Below are positions 6,157 to 9,724 of a stretch of DNA of 9,724 nucleotides, one piece after another. This stretch comes from Gemmatimonadota bacterium. Lineage in GTDB: Bacteria > Gemmatimonadota > Gemmatimonadetes > Palauibacterales > Palauibacteraceae. Position numbers and translations under genes: made by a program. Position 1 is the first letter of the stretch; the number at the start of each line of letters is the position of its first letter. The stretch spans positions 1 through 9,724 of the forward strand of contig JAUVPT010000050.1 in the NCBI GenBank assembly GCA_030598525.1, written 5' to 3'. The notes beneath the pieces were generated by a model. The model was not told where the DNA came from. It saw only the letters and a list, made by a program, of their open reading frames with translations, and did no database searches.

Positions 6157-7751
6157 ACGACAGACCGAGAGTGGTGATCGCGGACGCACTCGCCGCCGAA
6201 GGCGTGGCGATCCTCGAGGCCGACAGCCGGCTCCAGGTGGAGGACTATTCGGCGCGCAGCCGGGCCGAGCTGGAGCAGGGCCTGGTGGGCGCGACCGGCC
6301 TGATCGTGCGCAGCGGGACGCAGGCCGATGCGGCACTGCTCGCCGCCGGAGAGAGTCTCAGGGTCATCGGTCGTGCGGGAGCGGGGCTGGACAACATCGA
6401 CCTGGACGCCGCCACCCGTATGGGCGTTGCGGTGATGAACGCTCCGGCTGGAAACACGGTCTCGACGGCCGAGCTCACGTTCGCGCTGTTGTTGTCGGCC
6501 GCGCGGAGCATCCCGGCTGCGGACCGGTCGCTGCGGGCCGGTCGCTGGGACCGCAAGGCGTTCCACGGCGCCCAGCTGTCCGGTAAGACCCTTGGTGTCA
6601 TCGGTGCCGGTCGCATCGGGGCCACGGTCATTCAGCGGGCCCGTGCGTTCGGCATGAAGGTGGTGGTGGCGGATCCGTACATGACCGAGGAGCGAGCCCG
6701 CGACATGTACGTCGAGTTGATGGAGCTGGACGACATGTTGCCGGTCGTGGATTTCCTTACCCTTCACGTGCCGCTGACGTCCGAGACGAAGGAACTCCTC
6801 GATTCGGAACGCATCGGACGACTCAAGCCACACGCCGTCCTCGTGAACGCCGCACGCGGCGGAATCGTGGACGAAGAAGCCCTGGCATCCGCTCTCCAGG
6901 ATGGACGGCTGGCCGCGGCGGCGCTGGATGTCTACGAGGACGAGCCGTTGCCGGCGGACCATCCTCTACGTGATGCTCCGAATCTCGTGCTGACGCCCCA
7001 CCTGGGCGCGGCGACCCACGATGCGCAGCGGGAGGTGGCGATCGAGATCGCCGCCGCCGTCAGGGCCGCCCTGCTCGAGGGTGACTACAGCTCGGCGGTG
7101 AACATGCCGCCCTACGATCGGGGCGACCGGGATCGCCTGCGACCCGTGCTGGACCTGGCCGAACGCCTGGGCTCGGTGCTCGGTGAAGTGATGCAGGGCG
7201 CTGTCGGCGAGGTGTCAGTCCGGTACGGGGGCGAGGTGCAGCGAGGGCTGAGGTTGATTTCCTCCGCCGTCCTCATCGGGCTCTGGAAGGTGCGACTCGA
7301 TACCTCCCCCAACCTGATCAACGCACTTCCCCTGGCTCGGGAGCGGGGGATCTCGGTGTCGAGGTCACGCGTGGACGAGGTCACGGGCTACCGTGGAATG
7401 CTCGAGGTGACCGCGCAGTCAGGGGACGAACTCCACGTGGTGAGTGGGGGAGTGGAGGGCGATGGAGACCTGCGCCTGCTCCGGATCGACGGATACCACG
7501 TGGAGGTCGAACCACGCGGCTATCTCCTGATCTTCAGGAACCGCGACGAACCGGGAGTAGTGGGTGAGGTCGGCACGCGCCTCGGGGCCGCCGGCGTGAA
7601 TATCGCGGAATTCCACCAGGCGCGGGACTCGGAGACCGGCGATTCCCTGGGAGTCCTGTCCCTCGACGATCGTCCGAGCATGGAGTTGCTGACCGAGCTG
7701 CGCTCGATTCCGGCGATCCAATATGCTCGCGGCGTCAGGCTGGACACCTGA
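6153..7751 (+). CDS. serA: D-3-phosphoglycerate dehydrogenase (SerA), long form with ASB and ACT domains
   Basis: A 532-residue NAD-dependent enzyme that oxidises 3-phosphoglycerate to 3-phosphohydroxypyruvate, the first step of serine synthesis. Residues 1-100 and about 285-315 form the substrate domain (IVRSGT 51-56, RAGAGLDNID 74-83). The NAD domain has GAGRIG (151-156) and Asp174 for the ribose. Catalytic residues are visible: Arg235 in NAARGG, Glu264 in YEDEP and His283 in TPHLGA. An intervening ASB-like domain (about 325-450) and a C-terminal ACT domain (about 457-532, RNRDEPGVVGEVGTRLGAAG) make it the long form; ACT domains often bind serine for feedback control, though that is not provable here. 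The start is the ATG in the ATGA overlap, with GGCGGA five bases upstream; the frame stays open further upstream but that part is antigenic noise inside the aminotransferase gene. It ends 9 bp from the convergent adenylyltransferase gene. Confidence 0.96.
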   Translation: MNDRPRVVIADALAAEGVAILEADSRLQVEDYSARSRAELEQGLVGATGLIVRSGTQADAALLAAGESLRVIGRAGAGLDNIDLDAATRMGVAVMNAPAGNTVSTAELTFALLLSAARSIPAADRSLRAGRWDRKAFHGAQLSGKTLGVIGAGRIGATVIQRARAFGMKVVVADPYMTEERARDMYVELMELDDMLPVVDFLTLHVPLTSETKELLDSERIGRLKPHAVLVNAARGGIVDEEALASALQDGRLAAAALDVYEDEPLPADHPLRDAPNLVLTPHLGAATHDAQREVAIEIAAAVRAALLEGDYSSAVNMPPYDRGDRDRLRPVLDLAERLGSVLGEVMQGAVGEVSVRYGGEVQRGLRLISSAVLIGLWKVRLDTSPNLINALPLARERGISVSRSRVDEVTGYRGMLEVTAQSGDELHVVSGGVEGDGDLRLLRIDGYHVEVEPRGYLLIFRNRDEPGVVGEVGTRLGAAGVNIAEFHQARDSETGDSLGVLSLDDRPSMELLTELRSIPAIQYARGVRLDT

Positions 7752-7760
7752 CCTTGGGGC

Positions 7761-8942
7761 TCAGTAAGTGGGCAGCGACGGGTCGATCTTGCGGGCCCAT
7801 TCGTTGATTCCACCGCGCAGGTTGAGGGCTCGATCGAATCCGACGGATGCCAGTTGCTTCACCGCGATGGCGCTACGGTGACCCGTCCTGCAATAGATCA
7901 CCAGGTCTTCTTCCGGGTCCAGTTCGCTGAGGACCTCCTGTAACCGGCCCAGGGGAACCAGCCTGGCTCCGTACGGCCCAAGGTTGCTGATGCTCCACTC
8001 GTGGTTCTCCCGTACATCCAGGATCACGGGCGCCCGTCCCGATCCGAGGCGGGCCCGAAGTTCTTCAACGTCGATTTCGGCCACCTGCGGGCGCTCGAGA
8101 GGAGCGGCGAGCGGCGCCGTCGCCCCGCCGCAGAACTCCTCGTAGTCAATCAGGGACGTGATCGATGGAAAATCGCCACAAACGACACAACCAGGGTCTC
8201 TTCGAAGCTCGACCTCCCGGAACTCCATGGGCAGGGTGTCCACCAGGAGCAGCCGACCCACCAGGGGGTCGCCGATTCCCAGGACCAACTTGATCGCCTC
8301 GGTCGCCTGGATCGTGCCCACGAGCCCGGGGAGTACCCCGAGGACGCCCGCCTCTGCGCAGCTCGGCACCGCGTCGGGCGGAGGCGGATCGCGGAACAGG
8401 CAGCGGTAGCACGGCCCGCCCGGGCTGGCGAACACCGAGGCCTGGCCTTCGAACCGGAAGACGGCCCCGTAAACGAACGGGATTCCCAGGAGCACGCAGG
8501 CGTCGTTTACCAGGTACCGGGTGGGGAAGTTGTCACTCCCATCCACCACGACGTCCCAGCCTTCCAGGATACCCAGTGCGTTGTCCGAATTCAGGCGGAC
8601 CGGGTACTCCTCCACCTGGACGTCCGGGTTGATGCGCGCGATGCGACGGTGCGCGGACTCCGTCTTGGAGCGCCCGACGGATGGCGTGTCGTGCAGCACC
8701 TGCCTCTGCAGGTTGCTGAGTTCGACTACATCGCCGTCCACGACCCCCAGGCGGCCGACACCCGCGGCCGCCAGGTACAGGGCGGCAGGGGAGCCCAATC
8801 CGCCGGCGCCCACCAGGAGGATCGAGGCGCTCTTCATCCGGTCCTGTCCCTGGGGTCCGACCTGCGGCAGGATGATCTGTCGATGGTAGCGGAGCGTTTC
8901 TTCTGGAGTCAGGGCCACCGGCTCCCTTTCGTTCTCGTTCAT
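7761..8942 (-). CDS. MoeB/MoeZ-like sulfur-carrier adenylyltransferase with C-terminal rhodanese domain
   Basis: A 393-residue E1-like enzyme that adenylates the C-terminal glycine of a MoaD/CysO/ThiS-type carrier, fused to a rhodanese domain that can pass persulfide sulfur to make the thiocarboxylate. The N-terminal ThiF domain has the typical YHRQIILPQVG opening (19-29), the ATP loop GAGGLG (45-50), DGDVVELSNLQRQ (69-81) and DGSDNFPTRY (134-143). Two CxxC pairs, C178/C181 and C252/C255, form the structural zinc site, and PSCAEAGVLG holds Cys195, the conserved crossover-loop cysteine. The rhodanese domain spans about 285-388 with catalytic Cys351 in CRTGHRS. This matches mycobacterial MoeZ and eukaryotic MOCS3. 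It lies 50 bp downstream of the carrier gene on the same strand, so the pair is probably one operon. Molybdopterin, cysteine or tRNA thiolation roles are all possible. Confidence 0.93.
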   Translation of the reverse strand: MNENEREPVALTPEETLRYHRQIILPQVGPQGQDRMKSASILLVGAGGLGSPAALYLAAAGVGRLGVVDGDVVELSNLQRQVLHDTPSVGRSKTESAHRRIARINPDVQVEEYPVRLNSDNALGILEGWDVVVDGSDNFPTRYLVNDACVLLGIPFVYGAVFRFEGQASVFASPGGPCYRCLFRDPPPPDAVPSCAEAGVLGVLPGLVGTIQATEAIKLVLGIGDPLVGRLLLVDTLPMEFREVELRRDPGCVVCGDFPSITSLIDYEEFCGGATAPLAAPLERPQVAEIDVEELRARLGSGRAPVILDVRENHEWSISNLGPYGARLVPLGRLQEVLSELDPEEDLVIYCRTGHRSAIAVKQLASVGFDRALNLRGGINEWARKIDPSLPTY

Positions 8943-8992
8943 TTCACTTGAATGCCGTCGTGTCAGATCATTGAAGATCGGGGAGCGAGCGC

Positions 8993-9280
8993 CTATCCAC
9001 CGGCCACTGAAGGCACGATCGTGACGACGGCTCCCGGACGAACCCCACGGCGCCCGGATTCCAGGTGGCGGATCTCCGTCCCGTCCACGAACACATTGAT
9101 GAAGCCCCGTACGTTTCCATCGTCTGAGAACAGACGTCCGGCCAGCAGTGGTTCGATGCGCCGGATCTGCTCGAGCACCTCGTCGACCGTGCGGGCCTCC
9201 AGCTGAAACTGCTCCCGCCCTCCGGTGAGTTCGCGAAGGGGCGCGGGTACCCGAACCGTCACCGAGCAGCGATCCGACAT
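8993..9280 (-). CDS. MoaD/ThiS-family ubiquitin-like sulfur carrier, CysO-like
   Basis: A 95-residue beta-grasp carrier ending in Gly-Gly, the tail that becomes adenylated and then thiocarboxylated. The first strand VTVRVPAPLRELTGG (7-21), helix TVDEVLEQIRR (31-41), and GFINVFVDGTEIR (59-71) followed by VRPGAVVTIVPSVAGG (80-95) fit the family. The length and the FINVFVDG and VTIVPSVAGG segments resemble mycobacterial CysO, which ends VTILPAVAGG, more than short MoaD. That favours a cysteine or methionine sulfur-relay role, but molybdopterin synthase small subunit cannot be excluded. The ATG at 9280 is 13 bp after the epimerase stop. AGGGA sits only two bases before it, a short spacing. The frame continues upstream inside the epimerase gene, but those residues are not carrier-like. 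Its activating enzyme is encoded next. Confidence 0.9.
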   Translation of the reverse strand: MSDRCSVTVRVPAPLRELTGGREQFQLEARTVDEVLEQIRRIEPLLAGRLFSDDGNVRGFINVFVDGTEIRHLESGRRGVRPGAVVTIVPSVAGG

Positions 9281-9293
9281 GGTCCCTGGCGGC

Positions 9294-9724
9294 TCAGACG
9301 TCCACGGCGAGCGAGCGACGGATGGCACCGTAATTCTCGCCGATCGTCCCCTCCCCGCGAAACACGGATGAGCCGGCGACCAGTATATCGGCGCCCGCCG
9401 CGACCGCCTGTCGGGCGTTGGATTTTCCGATCCCGCCGTCCACCTGTACATGGAGCGATTCGATTCCCATCTCCGCCTGCATCCGGCGCACACGCGCCAC
9501 CTTGTCGAGGACCTCGGGAATGAACGCCTGTCCGCCGAATCCCGGGTTTACGGTCATGCACAACACGAGGTCGACCGCCGGCAGAATCTCTCCCAGGGTT
9601 TCCGGCGGTGTCGACGGGTTCAGGGCGACGCCAACCTTGCACCCCAGCCGGCGGATCTCCTGGAGGTCGCGGTGCAGGTGCGTCGCCACTTCCTGGTGGA
9701 CGGTGATCAGGTCCGCGCCGGCGC
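9294..9724 (-). CDS. rpe: Ribulose-phosphate 3-epimerase, C-terminal part
   Basis: The last 142 residues of a TIM-barrel enzyme that interconverts ribulose 5-phosphate and xylulose 5-phosphate in the pentose phosphate and Calvin cycles; the start lies beyond the window. Visible hallmarks are the ITVHQE strand at the entry, the GVALNPSTP loop, the flexible catalytic loop MTVNPGFGGQAFIPEVLDK, the VDGGI segment carrying the second catalytic Asp, and the phosphate-binding AGADILVAGSSVF. The His of ITVH and the Asp of VDLVL and VDGG match family metal and catalytic positions. It ends 13 bp before the carrier gene on the same strand, so it is probably the upstream member of an rpe-carrier-moeB transcript. 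The metabolic link to the sulfur genes is not obvious. Confidence 0.95.
   Translation of the reverse strand, partial: AGADLITVHQEVATHLHRDLQEIRRLGCKVGVALNPSTPPETLGEILPAVDLVLCMTVNPGFGGQAFIPEVLDKVARVRRMQAEMGIESLHVQVDGGIGKSNARQAVAAGADILVAGSSVFRGEGTIGENYGAIRRSLAVDV

Noticed and set aside
8001..8951. 316-codon plus-strand frame antisense to the adenylyltransferase
   Set aside because: No domain resemblance and fully covered by a gene with intact catalytic and zinc motifs.
8943..8977. Small inverted repeats (TTCACTTGAA; GATC-ATTGAA-GATC) between the carrier and adenylyltransferase genes
   Set aside because: Arms are only four bases, expected by chance, and they lie within a probable operon gap of 50 bp.

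Overview
The window is GC-rich, densely coded chromosomal DNA from a free-living bacterium. Genes lie on both strands with short gaps and 4-bp ATGA overlaps, and I see no mobile elements, RNA genes or CRISPR. The gene mix suggests a non-model environmental lineage: a DbpA-tailed DEAD-box relative that has lost its catalytic motifs, a class V aminotransferase paired with serA, and a CysO/MoaD-like carrier with a MoeB-rhodanese. Gemmatimonadota is my best guess, but this is inference and no marker gene is present.

Layout. 1-604 (-): most of a two-helix potassium channel with an RCK/TrkA-N domain, cut by the window edge, with a divergent promoter region behind it. 808-1092 (+): HU-family DNA-binding protein. 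1107-2672 (-): degenerate DEAD-box protein with a DbpA-type RNA-binding tail, convergent with HU. 2795-4189 (+): AGCS sodium:alanine/glycine symporter behind a recognisable promoter. 4253-4543 and 4540-4800 (-): two small overlapping unknown genes, one with a ubiquitin-like residue pattern. 4801-5031: 231-bp divergent intergenic region with a direct repeat and a palindrome. 5032-6156 and 6153-7751 (+): class V aminotransferase and D-3-phosphoglycerate dehydrogenase, translationally coupled. 7761-8942, 8993-9280 and 9294-9724 (-): MoeB/MoeZ-like adenylyltransferase with rhodanese domain, a CysO/MoaD-like sulfur carrier ending in Gly-Gly, and ribulose-phosphate 3-epimerase (5' end outside the window).

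How the genes may work together. SerA oxidises 3-phosphoglycerate, and the coupled aminotransferase is the natural candidate to make O-phosphoserine or serine. The facing operon encodes a sulfur carrier and the E1-like enzyme that would charge it. The carrier's C-terminus resembles mycobacterial CysO, whose thiocarboxylate is used with O-phosphoserine to make cysteine. The two operons could therefore supply the two substrates of one pathway, but no cysteine synthase or CysO hydrolase lies in the window, so this is a hypothesis.

Most worth a second look: the pseudo-helicase, the altered potassium selectivity filter, the two-gene unknown cassette, and the serine/sulfur-carrier neighbourhood.
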